This document shows, piece after piece, positions 46,016-60,112 of a stretch of 64,000 nt of DNA. Made by a program: the position numbers and the translations under genes. The notes beneath the pieces are model-generated. The model had not been told where the DNA came from and made no database searches. It saw nothing but the letters and a program-made list of their open reading frames with translations. The DNA is from Dyella nitratireducens. Its GTDB lineage: Bacteria > Pseudomonadota > Gammaproteobacteria > Xanthomonadales > Rhodanobacteraceae. Location of the stretch: the NCBI RefSeq assembly GCF_014642835.1, contig NZ_BMJA01000001.1:1413102-1477101 (forward strand), given 5' to 3'. The stretch's first letter is position 1. Each line of letters opens with the position of its first letter.

Positions 46016-46040
46016 AAAAAAGGCCGGCATGGTGCCGGCC
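46016..46040 (-). terminator. Rho-independent terminator after dcp
   Basis: On the minus strand GGCCGGCA pairs with TGCCGGCC around CCA, followed by six Ts. It lies 26 bp after the peptidase stop and insulates the virD4 operon. Confidence 0.92.
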
Positions 46041-46066
46041 CTTTCGCGTAGCACGATTACCATCAC

Positions 46067-48277
46067 TTATTGCTTGGGCGCCTGCTTCAATCCGCGATGG
46101 ACCAGCATCGGCTCGATGCTTGGGTCCTGACCGCGCCAATCTTTGTATAGCTTGGCGAGTTCTTCGGTGTTGCCACGCGAAAGAATCATGGCGCGGAAAC
46201 GATCGCCGTTTTCACGCGTCAAGCCGCCCTTTTCCTTGAACCCTTCGAAGGCATCGTCGGCGAGCATCTGCGTCCACAGGTACGCGTAGTAGCCAGCCGA
46301 GTAGCCATTGCTCCAGATGTGCAGGAAGTAGCTGGAGCGATAGCGCGGCGGCACGTAGGAGAGATCGACGCCATCTTTCTTTAGTGCCGCAGCTTCGAAC
46401 GCATCGGCGTCCTGCTTCGGTTGGTCGGCGGTGAGCGTGTGCCAGTTCATGTCGAGCATCGCTGCAGCGACAAGCTCGGTCATATCGTAGCCCTTGTTGA
46501 ACAACTGGGCCTTCTTGATCTTCTCAACCAACTCCTGCGGCATGGGCTCGTTGGTCTTGTAGTTCTTCGCGTAATTGGCGAATACCTTGGGATCGAATGC
46601 CCAGTGTTCGTTGAACTGCGAGGGAAACTCCACGAAGTCGCGCGCAGTCTGCGTGCCGGACAGGGTCGGGTATTGCTCGTCGGCGAAGAGACCATGCAAG
46701 CCGTGGCCAAACTCGTGGAACATGGTGACTACGTCATCAGTTGACAGCAGCGCCGGCTGGCCCGGTGCAGGCTTGGTGAAATTGGCGACGTTGTAGATCA
46801 CGGGCTTGGTGCCGAGCAGCTTGGACTGCTGCACGAAGTTGTCCATCCACGCGCCGCCGTTCTTGTTGTCGCGCTTGAAGTAGTCGAAGTAGGCCAGCGC
46901 CAGCGACTTGCCGTCCTTGTCGAACACTTCGAACACGCGCACGTCCGGGTTGTAGACGGGGATGTCCTTGCGTTCCTTGAAGGTGAGACCGTAAAGCTGG
47001 TTGGCGGCATAGAACACGCCGTTCTGCAGCACGTTATCGAGTTCGAAGTACGGCTTGATCTGCGACTCGTCGAGGTCGTACTTGGCTTTGCGCACTTCCT
47101 CGGCGTAGTGCTCCCAATCCCAGGGTTCAAGCTTGAAGGTCGGTTGCTTGAGCGCGGCCTGATCTTTGTCGATCTGCTTCTGGATATCAGCAGCTTCCAT
47201 CTTGGCGCGCGCGACGGCGGCAGGTGCAAGCTTCTCCATGAAGCTCATCACCGTTTCCGGTGTCTTGGCCATCTGATCCTGCAGCGTCCATGCGGCATAG
47301 TTGGGGAAGCCGAGCAGCTTGGCTTCTTGCGCACGCAACTGGGCGATGCGTTCGATGACGTCGCGCGTGTCATTGGCATCGCCCTTCTCGGCACGCGTCC
47401 ACGAGGCCTCGAACAGCGCCTTGCGCGTATCACGATCGGTCAGGTCTTGCAGCAGCGGTTGCTGCGTGGTGTTCTGGAGGGTGAGTACCCATTTGCCGTC
47501 GAGATGACGGTCTTTCGCCGCCTGCTCGGCGGCGGCGACGTCTTCGTCGGAAAGGCCGGCGAGCTTGCTCTTGTCGTCGACGACCAGTGCACCGTTTTTC
47601 GCAGCAGCCAGCAGCTTGTTGTTGAATTGCGCCTGCAGTGCCGCGTCTTCCTTGTTGTAATCCTTGAGTTTGGCTTTGTCGGCATCCGACAGCTTGGCGC
47701 CGGCCATGACGAACTGGCGATAGACCACGTCGATCAGGCGCTGCGATTCCGCATCGAGTTTGAGCGAATCGCGCTGGTCATAAACCGTTTGAATACGCTG
47801 AAACAGTTTGCTGTTGAGGTGGATCGCGTCCGCATGCGCCGCAAGCTTGGGTGCTTCTTCTTCCTGCACTTTCTGCAATGCGTCGTCGGTGTTGGCGGCG
47901 GTGATGGCATTGAATACGGCCATCACGCGGTTAAGCAGCACGCCCGTTTTTTCCAGGGCCACATAAGTGTTTTCAAACGTGGGTGGCTCGGGGTTGTTGG
48001 CGATCTTCTCGACTTCGTCCAACTGCTGCTTCATACCCTCTTCAATCGCGGGCTGATAGTCGCCGTCCTTGATCTTGTCGAACGGTGGTGCCTGGTAGGG
48101 CAGCGTGCTGGCGGTGAAGAACGGGTTGCTGGCCGGCGCTTCGGTGGCTGCGGTGGTCGACGCCTTGGCGGGAGCGCTGCTGGAAGCCGCCAGCGCATTG
48201 CTGGTTTCGTTATGGGATTGCGAACAGGCAGCGAGCGCGACAGACATGGCGATCACAAGAACACGGAAACGAGGCAT
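46067..48277 (-). CDS. dcp: M3-family metallopeptidase (peptidyl-dipeptidase Dcp), lipoprotein
   Basis: A 736-residue zinc peptidase. The start at 48277 gives a lipoprotein signal (MPRFRVLVIAMSVALAACSQ). The mature N-terminal half is helical; the zinc site is TMFHEFGHGLHGLFAD (HExxH type: HEFGH) with the downstream Glu in the EFPSQFNEHWA region. Dcp removes C-terminal dipeptides. The lipobox implies envelope anchoring, unlike cytoplasmic E. coli Dcp. GGGGAG precedes the start. Confidence 0.92.
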   Translation of the reverse strand: MPRFRVLVIAMSVALAACSQSHNETSNALAASSSAPAKASTTAATEAPASNPFFTASTLPYQAPPFDKIKDGDYQPAIEEGMKQQLDEVEKIANNPEPPTFENTYVALEKTGVLLNRVMAVFNAITAANTDDALQKVQEEEAPKLAAHADAIHLNSKLFQRIQTVYDQRDSLKLDAESQRLIDVVYRQFVMAGAKLSDADKAKLKDYNKEDAALQAQFNNKLLAAAKNGALVVDDKSKLAGLSDEDVAAAEQAAKDRHLDGKWVLTLQNTTQQPLLQDLTDRDTRKALFEASWTRAEKGDANDTRDVIERIAQLRAQEAKLLGFPNYAAWTLQDQMAKTPETVMSFMEKLAPAAVARAKMEAADIQKQIDKDQAALKQPTFKLEPWDWEHYAEEVRKAKYDLDESQIKPYFELDNVLQNGVFYAANQLYGLTFKERKDIPVYNPDVRVFEVFDKDGKSLALAYFDYFKRDNKNGGAWMDNFVQQSKLLGTKPVIYNVANFTKPAPGQPALLSTDDVVTMFHEFGHGLHGLFADEQYPTLSGTQTARDFVEFPSQFNEHWAFDPKVFANYAKNYKTNEPMPQELVEKIKKAQLFNKGYDMTELVAAAMLDMNWHTLTADQPKQDADAFEAAALKKDGVDLSYVPPRYRSSYFLHIWSNGYSAGYYAYLWTQMLADDAFEGFKEKGGLTRENGDRFRAMILSRGNTEELAKLYKDWRGQDPSIEPMLVHRGLKQAPKQ

Positions 48278-48391
48278 GGAGGCTCCCCAGCTGGGCTGCC
48301 CGGAGGCAAGCGTGTGAAAGACCCCCGACTCTAGCCAGAGCGCCCCCATCTTCCAAGCCTGCCGGACGGCACAGTAGCTACTGACCGCGCC

Positions 48392-49513
48392 TCAAGTGCT
48401 GTAGGTACGATCCTTCCAGCGCGAACGCACGCCGCGCCAGTAACGGATGGCCGAGCTCCAGGTCATGCCTAGGTAAAGCGCGGCGGTTACCGGCAGCAGC
48501 AGCGCCCAGGCCAGGCGCATGTGGTAGTAGCGCAGCATGGGCAGGTAGCTGAGCATCATCGCCACCAGGGCGATCAGGCCCAGGCGCCAGGTTGCTGGCG
48601 AGGCCAGCAGGGCGAAAGGCAGACCGTAGGCAATGGCAAACAACACCGTCACGACCACCAGCAGCAGGGTGGAATAGCCGAGCTGCGTAAAAGCGGAGCG
48701 GGCCACCATGTCGTGAATGGAACCCAGGTTGCCATAAGGACGCAGGCTGACCACGCCGCGACTGAGGCCCAACCAGATGCGGTAGCCGGCATTCTTTACC
48801 TGCCGCGCGAGCGTGCAGTCGTCGATGAGCGCATCACGCAGGCTGGCAAACGCGCCGGCCCGCTGCAGTGCCTCGGTATCGACCAGGATGCAGCCGCCTG
48901 CCGCCGCCGCCACCAGGCGCGACGCCGAATTGGAAATGGCGAAGGGATAGATCAGCTTGAAGTAGTACACAAAGGCCGGCAGCAACAGGCGATCCCAGAA
49001 GCTGGTTCGGCGCAGGTCGGCCATCAACGAGACGAACTGGCGGTTCTCGTGCTGCTTATGCGCCAGCAGCGCGGGCAAAAGGCCCGGCTGCAGCTGGATA
49101 TCGGCGTCCAGCAGCAGCGTCATGGGCGTCTGCACCTGCGCCTTGCCCTGCTCCAGCGCCCACAACTTGCCTGCCCAGCCTTGCGGCAATGGCTGTCCGG
49201 TGATCACGCGCACGTTGGGAAAGGAGGCGGCAATTTTCGCCGTGTCGTCGGTGGATTGATCGTCGACGACGATCACTTGCAAGCCAGTGCCTTGCGTCTG
49301 CAGGCCAGACAGCGTGAGGCCGATGACATCGGCCTCGTTGCGTGCAGGAATCAGTACCGTGATCTGCGCGAGATCAGCCGACCCAGCTTGCGGGTCGGCT
49401 TCGATACGTTCACGGGTACTCCAGGCCCGCCACGGTGTCAGCAGCAGGCCTATCCACATCAGTGCCGGCAGCGACGCGGCAATCCATCCCACTATGCCCA
49501 TCGTAGTCGCCAC
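48392..49513 (-). CDS. hpnB: Hopanoid-associated glycosyltransferase HpnB
   Basis: A 373-residue GT2-family enzyme with an N-terminal TM, the nucleotide-sugar fold (QITVLIPARNEADVIGLTLSGL, VIVVDDQSTDDTA, LLLDADIQL) and three C-terminal TM helices (from about 285). DALIDDCTLARQVKNAGYRIWLG contains the acceptor-side acidic motif. HpnB is found next to hopanoid genes; its precise product is unsettled. It follows hpnH by 9 bp. GTG 49513 or ATG 49501 are possible starts. Confidence 0.88.
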   Translation of the reverse strand: MATTMGIVGWIAASLPALMWIGLLLTPWRAWSTRERIEADPQAGSADLAQITVLIPARNEADVIGLTLSGLQTQGTGLQVIVVDDQSTDDTAKIAASFPNVRVITGQPLPQGWAGKLWALEQGKAQVQTPMTLLLDADIQLQPGLLPALLAHKQHENRQFVSLMADLRRTSFWDRLLLPAFVYYFKLIYPFAISNSASRLVAAAAGGCILVDTEALQRAGAFASLRDALIDDCTLARQVKNAGYRIWLGLSRGVVSLRPYGNLGSIHDMVARSAFTQLGYSTLLLVVVTVLFAIAYGLPFALLASPATWRLGLIALVAMMLSYLPMLRYYHMRLAWALLLPVTAALYLGMTWSSAIRYWRGVRSRWKDRTYST

Positions 49514-49522
49514 TTTGACGCT

Positions 49523-50665
<1,143 letters not shown>

Positions 50666-50780
50666 GGGATTTCTCCGGAATGTCAGGACGCCCGCGCAAC
50701 GGCGGCGTTTTGAAAGCTTAACTGCTCGGTACAGTATAAGTCACTTGGACGGCAGCCGCCTTTGCGGCCCCGGCCGGCTG

Positions 50781-51372
50781 TTAACTTTTGAGCGGCGCGA
50801 ACACTTCCGGGTGCTCCCGGCGAATCCGTTCCCACTCGATCTTGAACCACGGCGTAAACGCCTCGGGCTTGGCGACCATCTCCGCATCGAGCGCATCGGG
50901 CGCGATATAGCGCAAGCCGGAAATCTCGTTCACGTTCACCGTGGGCGCGTCGTCACTACGGCCGGCGTACACCCAGCACAGCTCGTGCTCGGCGCCGTCC
51001 GCATCGAACTGCGCCTGATACTCGAACTTGAACAGATACGTCAGCTCGCAAGCCAGCCCTAGCTCTTCTTTCAAGCGACGATGAATGGCGGTATCGACCG
51101 TTTCGCCACGACGGGGATGGCTGCAGCAGGTATTCGACCAGAAACCCGGCCACAGGCGCTTGCCCGGCGCGCGCTGCTGTAACAGCAACTCGCCCTTGGC
51201 GTTGAACACGAACAGCGAGAACGCGCGATGCAGCGTACCGTTGCCGACGTGCGCGGCAGCCTTGTCGAGAAAGCCGACATCGCGGTCATCATGATCGACC
51301 AAAATAAGTGGTTCGTCGTCGAACGACACCACCTCGTTCGAATCGCGCCAATCCTGGCGCTCAACTTCTGCA

Positions 51373-51380
<8 letters not shown>
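50781..51380 (-). CDS. idi: Isopentenyl-diphosphate isomerase, type I (Nudix)
   Basis: A 199-residue enzyme interconverting IPP and DMAPP. It has LHRAFSLFVFNAKGELLLQQ, the catalytic Cys in NTCCSHPRRGET, the Nudix-like RLKEELG and the second Glu region EHELCWVYAG. I place the start at TTG 51380, preceded by GGAGG 7 bp upstream; it overlaps the upstream fusion gene by 8 bp. The frame extends to 51482 only as an overlap. Idi is essential when IPP comes from mevalonate, which matches the operon. Confidence 0.93.
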
Positions 51381-53655
<2,275 letters not shown>

Positions 53656-53739
53656 AGCCTTAAGCACTCCGTGGTAGGTCGAAAGTCACATGCTCTTTTG
53701 TCATGACGTTGCATGCGGCCCGTGAGCCAAGAGCAGTGA

Positions 53740-54836
53740 TCACGTCAAAATCCTTGCTGCGGGAGAGGTCGCATCCAGGCGCATATGGCAACTCACTCCA
53801 TGGGAATCAAGCCCCAGGGGGACGACGTGCATACCGGCCGACACAATGGCGCCTTCAAATGTCGCCAACCTTTCCGCGTCTTCCGCGAACACCACGCCAA
53901 AGTCGCCGCCCGCGCCGCAAGGCTTATAGCTGACATCAGTACCAGACGCCATATCGGCTAGCTGTTTTTGTGCGGGCGAATAGATTTCCAGCCCGCATGC
54001 AGCACCGAAACGCTGCAAGCCCAAGGCATAGTCCCGCGTAAGGCCAATGAAAGATTGCATGCGTCGTTGCTTTAATGCATCGATCGCGGCAGCAGAAACG
54101 GTACCTAGTTCGTTCATGTGCGCGGCGTAATCGCTTGCGTGGCTTTCACGCCATTGCGCCAGGTGCTGCAGCGAATCGCTGGTGGAGACCGACTGCCCTG
54201 ACCATACGAACAGGCAATGCAAACCATCCGCGGACATCGCTTCATACGTGGGCTCGCGTGCAGCACCCACTAACTGATAACCGATCAGGCCACCTGCCAC
54301 GCTGGCTGCCACATCCACGCCACTGCCACGCCCACCTTGCCAGTCGCCGTGCATATGCAGCAGGCGGCGCATCCATTGCGTGCGATCGGCCATGACATCG
54401 CCATGGCCCGCACTGGTCGCCAATGCAGACGCGAGCGCCACGGTCAGCGCCGCGCTTGAACCAAGCCCCAGCTTGGAACGCACGCCACCTTCGACATGGA
54501 AGAAACCAGACGTATCCAGTTCCAGATCGAAACCCGTGCCAGATACGGGAGCAAGCCCTTCACGCACCATGCCCTGCCACACGTGATCGACCAGGGTGAG
54601 CTTGGCCTTGGTGGCTTCATCGCATTGCCATTGCAAGTTGCCGTCATCGCCAATACGGGCCTGTGCCTCACTGATGCCAAGGTCTGGTGCGCTGACACTG
54701 CATACGCGATCAGCACGCGAAACCATGCGCACCTTGGCACGACGATCAATCGCCAGCACCAGCGCACGCGCACCTTCCAATACGGCGTAATCGCCCAGCA
54801 ACACCAGTTTGGCGGGCGCCCCCGCGGTGACTTCCA

Positions 54837-54837
<1 letters not shown>
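53740..54837 (-). CDS. mvaK2: Phosphomevalonate kinase (GHMP family)
   Basis: A 365-residue GHMP kinase phosphorylating mevalonate 5-phosphate. APAKLVLLGDYAVLEGARAL, GLGSSAALTVALA (ATP loop), GRGSGVDVAASVAGGLI and KPCGAGGDFGVVF are the family motifs. The ATG at 54837 overlaps the mvaD stop (TGATG). The activity is assigned from these motifs and from the position between mvaD and the HMGR-MVK fusion, which leaves this step unfilled otherwise. Confidence 0.9.
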
Positions 54838-55865
<1,028 letters not shown>

Positions 55866-55913
55866 GATGTCTCGCAGGGGAAAGGGGACTCGGCTATCGC
55901 ACGGGCACCGGCA

Positions 55914-56468
55914 CTATTTGTCCGGTGTATCCAACACGAAAGGCAGTTCGCCTGGCGCCGGCTTTCTCATGCTGACCCGGCTCCATACGGTACTGCCGCC
56001 GAACAGGCTGATGCCGATGTAGCCATGCAGCTGCAGCCGGTTCAGGCTGCGCAGCCGAACCCAGCAATTATAAGTGCGGCCATCGTCCGAGTTATAGACA
56101 TGGCCGTTTTCCCACTTTTCTTTCTCAGGGTCAAACTTGAGGCCGGTCAGCAACTTGAGCCCTGTCAGCGGCCTTGCGCGCAGGGCCGGATTGGGGTTGT
56201 TGCGGTCGGTAACGATCTTGCCGTTGAGCTCCGGACCGTCCTCGGGGCCGTAGGTATCGTGCAACTGCCAAAGGATGTAGCCCTGGTATTCGTCGCCCAC
56301 CTGCTGGATGTGAATGACGGCATCTCGGCTTTCGACCAGCCAGTCACCGACAATGTCGGATGGGACTGGGGCATAGGCGGTTGTGCTGTCGGCCATAGCA
56401 TGGCCAGCAAGTCCCCATAGCAGCAAACAAGCCAGCACACCCAACCATGCATGGCATCGAAGCTTCAT
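55914..56468 (-). CDS. DUF2147 exported protein
   Basis: A 184-residue exported protein: signal peptide MKLRCHAWLGVLACLLLWGL ending GHAMADS, then a lipocalin-like DUF2147 domain (DIVGDWLVESRDAVIHIQQV, GYILWQL, NGHVYNSDDGRTYNCWVRL, LHGYIGISLFGGSTVW). The function of the family is not established. It is 48 bp upstream of mvaD on the same strand and may be the first gene of the mevalonate operon; hpnI is divergent. Confidence 0.85.
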   Translation of the reverse strand: MKLRCHAWLGVLACLLLWGLAGHAMADSTTAYAPVPSDIVGDWLVESRDAVIHIQQVGDEYQGYILWQLHDTYGPEDGPELNGKIVTDRNNPNPALRARPLTGLKLLTGLKFDPEKEKWENGHVYNSDDGRTYNCWVRLRSLNRLQLHGYIGISLFGGSTVWSRVSMRKPAPGELPFVLDTPDK

Positions 56469-56550
56469 CGCACGCCCTCTTGCGCGACCAAGGCATAGCC
56501 CCCATAAGTGCGCGCTTCATGTCGACGGATTGCCGGTAGCATTAACGTTT

Positions 56551-57705
56551 ATGTCCTCGAACGGGTTGGTCGACACCGTGCTCCATGCGCTAGGCATCGC
56601 ACTCGCATTTGCGGCGACAGGTTATGCCTGGGTCGCGCTATGGGCGGTGATGAAAGGATCGCGAAAGACGAGCCGAGTTCCGCCCACTGCCAGCCCGCCG
56701 CAACCGGCGAGTGTACTCAAGCCGCTACATGGTGCCGAGCCCAGGCTGTACGAAAACCTGCGCAGCTTCTGCCTGCAGACGCATCCGGACTATCAACTGG
56801 TATTTGGCGTTCGCGACCCGGATGACCTTGCTATCGCCGTGGTCGAACGGTTGCGCCAGGAATTTCCGCAACGGGCTATCGCGCTGGCCGTCGATCCGCG
56901 TGTGCATGGCACGAATTTCAAGGTGAGCAACCTGATGAACATGCTGCCGCACGCGCAGCATGACTTGCTGGTGCTGGCTGATGCCGATATCTACGTGAAG
57001 CCCGATTACCTGACGCGCGTCACGGCACCGCTGGCCGATCCCGGCACGGGCATCGTTACGTGTCTGTATTACGGCATTCCAGGGCCTTCGCTCTGGTCAC
57101 GGCTTGGCCGTCTATTCATCGATGACTGGTTCGCACCTTCCGTGAGGCTTTCAAATGCTTTCGGCTCCACCCGCTTCGCCTTTGGCTCAACTATCGCCTT
57201 GCGTCGCGATGCACTCGAAACCATCGGCGGCTTTCAGGCTTTGCGTGACACGCTGGCGGATGATTTCTGGCTGGGCGAGCTGACGCGTCGCGCCGGTTTG
57301 CGCACGGTGCTGTCGGACGTGGTGGTCGGCACGGATGTCAGCGAAAGCCATCTGAAAGATTTGTGGTCGCATGAGCTGCGCTGGCTGCGCACCATACGCT
57401 CGATCGCTCCGGCGGGTTTTGCCCTGACTTTCGTGTGTTTTACCTCACCTTTGCTGCTGCTTGGACTGCTGTTGGCGCCTGGGCCGATCAGTGTGACCTT
57501 TACCCTGCTCGGTGGCGCTGCGCGGGTTTTGCTACACTTTTTGCAGCGGCGCATCAGCCATCAAGCCTTCGCCTGGCATGAGGTCCTGTTGATTCCCCTC
57601 CGCGACACCTTATTGTTGATGGAATGGGCAGCTGCCCTGGCCGGTTGGCAAGTAAGATGGCGCGGGCAGGTACTGCATGCACGAGGCGACGGTTCAGCGC
57701 CGTAG
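56551..57705 (+). CDS. hpnI: Hopanoid glycosyltransferase HpnI
   Basis: A 384-residue GT2/ceramide-glucosyltransferase-like protein. N-terminal TM, then PASVLKPLHGAEPRLYENLRSFCLQ, VKPDY after the DADIYVKP metal motif, GSTIALRR, LADDFWLGELTRRAG and RWLRTIRSI (Q/RxxRW type), then C-terminal TM helices. In Burkholderia HpnI works with HpnK and HpnJ to build the cyclitol ether of bacteriohopanetetrol. Start ATG 56551, divergent from DUF2147. Confidence 0.9.
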   Translation: MSSNGLVDTVLHALGIALAFAATGYAWVALWAVMKGSRKTSRVPPTASPPQPASVLKPLHGAEPRLYENLRSFCLQTHPDYQLVFGVRDPDDLAIAVVERLRQEFPQRAIALAVDPRVHGTNFKVSNLMNMLPHAQHDLLVLADADIYVKPDYLTRVTAPLADPGTGIVTCLYYGIPGPSLWSRLGRLFIDDWFAPSVRLSNAFGSTRFAFGSTIALRRDALETIGGFQALRDTLADDFWLGELTRRAGLRTVLSDVVVGTDVSESHLKDLWSHELRWLRTIRSIAPAGFALTFVCFTSPLLLLGLLLAPGPISVTFTLLGGAARVLLHFLQRRISHQAFAWHEVLLIPLRDTLLLMEWAAALAGWQVRWRGQVLHARGDGSAP

Positions 57706-57782
57706 ACCAAGACTATCAACTTGAATTTCTGAACTATCTGCTGTCCCTGGGCACCATGACCGCCCCGCAGGAGTCATCCGTA

Positions 57783-59210
57783 ATGAAAACGCTTTTTCTG
57801 CAAGCTCCTTCCTTCGATGGCTTTGATGGCGGCGCGGGTTCGCGTTACCAGGCCAAGCGCGAGATCAAGAGCTTTTGGTATCCGACCTGGCTCGCACAGC
57901 CGGCCGCGATGGTGCCTGATTCTCGCGTGCTCGACGCCCCCGCCGATGAGATCTCGGTGGAAGACAGCTTGAAGATCGCCGAGGGCTACGACCTGGTGAT
58001 CATCCACACCAGCACACCCTCGTTCCCCACCGACGCGAAGTTCGCCGAGCTGCTGAAGGCACGCAAGCCGAATGTGCTGATCGGCCTGGTTGGCGCCAAG
58101 GTGGCGGTCGATCCCACCAGCTCGCTCACCGCATCGCCTGCGATTGATTTCGTGGCGCGCGAAGAGTTCGACTACACCTGCAAGGAAATCGCCGAAGGCC
58201 GTCCGTTCGAAAGCGTCACCGGCATCAGCTACAAGCTGGCCGACGGCACCGTGCAGCACAATCCGCCGCGCGCCATGATCGAGAACATGGACGACCTGCC
58301 GTTCGTGGCGCCGATCTACAAGCGTGACCTGAAGATCAGCAACTACTTCATCGGTTATCTCAACTATCCGTACGTGTCGATCTACACGGGTCGCGGCTGC
58401 CGCTCCAAGTGCACGTTCTGTCTGTGGCCACAGACTGTCGGTGGTCACCGCTACCGCACGCGATCGGCTGCCAACGTGCTGGCCGAGGCGAAGTGGATCA
58501 AGGAGAACATGCCCGAAGTGAGGGAGCTGATGTTCGACGACGACACCTTCACCGACAGCTCCAACATGGAACGCGTGCATGAGATCGCGCGCGGCCTCGG
58601 CGCGATGGGTTGGACCTGGTCGTGCAACGCGAAAGCGAACGTGCCCTACGAGTCGCTGAAGATCATGAAGGAAAACGGTCTGCGCCTGCTGCTCGTGGGT
58701 TACGAGTCGGGTGACGACCAGATTCTGCACAACATCAAGAAGGGTCTGCGCACCGACATCGCGCGGCGCTTCACCGAAGATTGCCGCAAGCTTGGCATCA
58801 CCATCCATGGCACCTTCATCCTCGGCTTGCCGGGCGAAACCAAGGAAACGATCGACAAGACGATCCAGTTCGCCAAGGAAATCAACCCGCACACGATCCA
58901 GGTGTCGCTGGCAGCACCGTATCCGGGCACGTCGCTGTACAAGCAGGCGGTGGAGAACGGCTGGCTGAAGGAAAACGAAGCGGTCAACCTGGTCAACGAC
59001 AAGGGTGTGCAGTTGGCGCTGATCGAGTACCCGCATCTGTCGAAGCAGGAGATTTTCCACGGTGTGGAGAAGTTCTACCGGGCTTTCTATTTCCGCCCGT
59101 CGAAGATCTGGGAAATCGTCAAGGAAATGCTCATGAGCTGGGACATGATGAAGCGCCGTCTGCGCGAAGGCGTGGAGTTCTTCCGGTTCTTGCGCGCGCA
59201 CGAAGCCTGA
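57783..59210 (+). CDS. hpnJ: Hopanoid radical SAM enzyme HpnJ
   Basis: A 475-residue B12-binding-type radical SAM protein. The N-terminal Rossmann-like part (MKTLFLQAPSFDGFDGGAGSRYQAKREIKSF-type start, here beginning MKTLFLQAPS) precedes the radical SAM barrel with TGRGCRSKCTFCLWPQTVGG (CxxxCxxC) and a C-terminal helical part. HpnJ converts the amino sugar into the cyclitol by ring contraction. The start at 57783 has AGGAG upstream; an ATG at 57756 is in frame. It follows hpnI by 77 bp. Confidence 0.93.
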   Translation: MKTLFLQAPSFDGFDGGAGSRYQAKREIKSFWYPTWLAQPAAMVPDSRVLDAPADEISVEDSLKIAEGYDLVIIHTSTPSFPTDAKFAELLKARKPNVLIGLVGAKVAVDPTSSLTASPAIDFVAREEFDYTCKEIAEGRPFESVTGISYKLADGTVQHNPPRAMIENMDDLPFVAPIYKRDLKISNYFIGYLNYPYVSIYTGRGCRSKCTFCLWPQTVGGHRYRTRSAANVLAEAKWIKENMPEVRELMFDDDTFTDSSNMERVHEIARGLGAMGWTWSCNAKANVPYESLKIMKENGLRLLLVGYESGDDQILHNIKKGLRTDIARRFTEDCRKLGITIHGTFILGLPGETKETIDKTIQFAKEINPHTIQVSLAAPYPGTSLYKQAVENGWLKENEAVNLVNDKGVQLALIEYPHLSKQEIFHGVEKFYRAFYFRPSKIWEIVKEMLMSWDMMKRRLREGVEFFRFLRAHEA

Positions 59211-59269
59211 GCGAGTTCGCGTATGCATCTGCTGCACGGTCGACTGCCAATTTCTGAGGTTTAGCGGCC

Positions 59270-60112
59270 GTGCAGACCTCACCCGACAAGACGATCCGGC
59301 CGCGCTTGATCGTCACTGCCGACGATTTCGGCCTGCATGAAGCCGTCAACGACGCCGTCGAACGCGGCTATCGTGACGGCGTGCTGCGTGCCGCCAGCTT
59401 GATGGTGGCGGCACCGGCTGTCGCAGATGCCGTAACGCGTGCCAAGCAAAATCCCGGTCTTGCAGTCGGCTTACATCTGGTACTCGCCGATGGTCGTGCC
59501 ATGCTGCCGCCTGCGCACATTCCCGACCTGGTCGATGCGCAGGGCATGTTCGATTCGAACATGGTGCGCAACGGCTTTCGCTTCTTCTTCCTGCCACAGG
59601 TACGCCGTCAGTTGGCAGCGGAAATCCGCGCACAGTTCGAAGCCTTCGCGGCCACCGGGCTGAAGCTGGATCATGTCAATGCGCACAAGCATTTCCATCT
59701 GCATCCGACCATCCTGACGCTAATGATCACTATCGGCCGCGAGTACGGTTTGCGCGCCATTCGCCTGCCCTCGGAGCCCGGCATGGGTCCCTGGTTGAAG
59801 CCATGGCTGGCGCTGATGCGCTGGCGGCTCGATCGCGCCGGCGTGGCCTACAACGATCACGTGTTCGGTCTGCGCCACACCGGCGGCATGGATGAGGCGG
59901 TCATGCTGGAGATTCTTGAACAGCTGCCGGATGGTTTGTCGGAGGTTTATCTGCACCCTGCCTCGCACGGCCACATCACCGAGAGCATGGCCAATTACCG
60001 GCATGCCGACGAACTCGCTGCGCTGCTGTCACCACGCGTACGCCAGACCATCGCCGAGCGCTATCGCTTGTGCGACGGCTTTTCCGACCCGGTTGGGCAG
60101 GCTCTGGCATGA
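59270..60112 (+). CDS. hpnK: Hopanoid-associated deacetylase HpnK (ChbG family)
   Basis: A 280-residue YdjC/ChbG-type deacetylase. RLIVTADDFGLHEAVNDAV carries the metal-binding Asp; VGLHLVLADG a metal His; LDHVNAHKHFHLHPTI further His ligands; LPSEPG and YLHPASHGH the C-terminal sites. It removes an acetyl group from the sugar added by HpnI. Start GTG 59270. Its stop overlaps the next start (ATGA). Confidence 0.93.
   Translation: MQTSPDKTIRPRLIVTADDFGLHEAVNDAVERGYRDGVLRAASLMVAAPAVADAVTRAKQNPGLAVGLHLVLADGRAMLPPAHIPDLVDAQGMFDSNMVRNGFRFFFLPQVRRQLAAEIRAQFEAFAATGLKLDHVNAHKHFHLHPTILTLMITIGREYGLRAIRLPSEPGMGPWLKPWLALMRWRLDRAGVAYNDHVFGLRHTGGMDEAVMLEILEQLPDGLSEVYLHPASHGHITESMANYRHADELAALLSPRVRQTIAERYRLCDGFSDPVGQALA

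Noticed and set aside
57774-59282. 502-codon open frame opposite hpnJ
   Set aside because: Shadow of a clear radical SAM gene.
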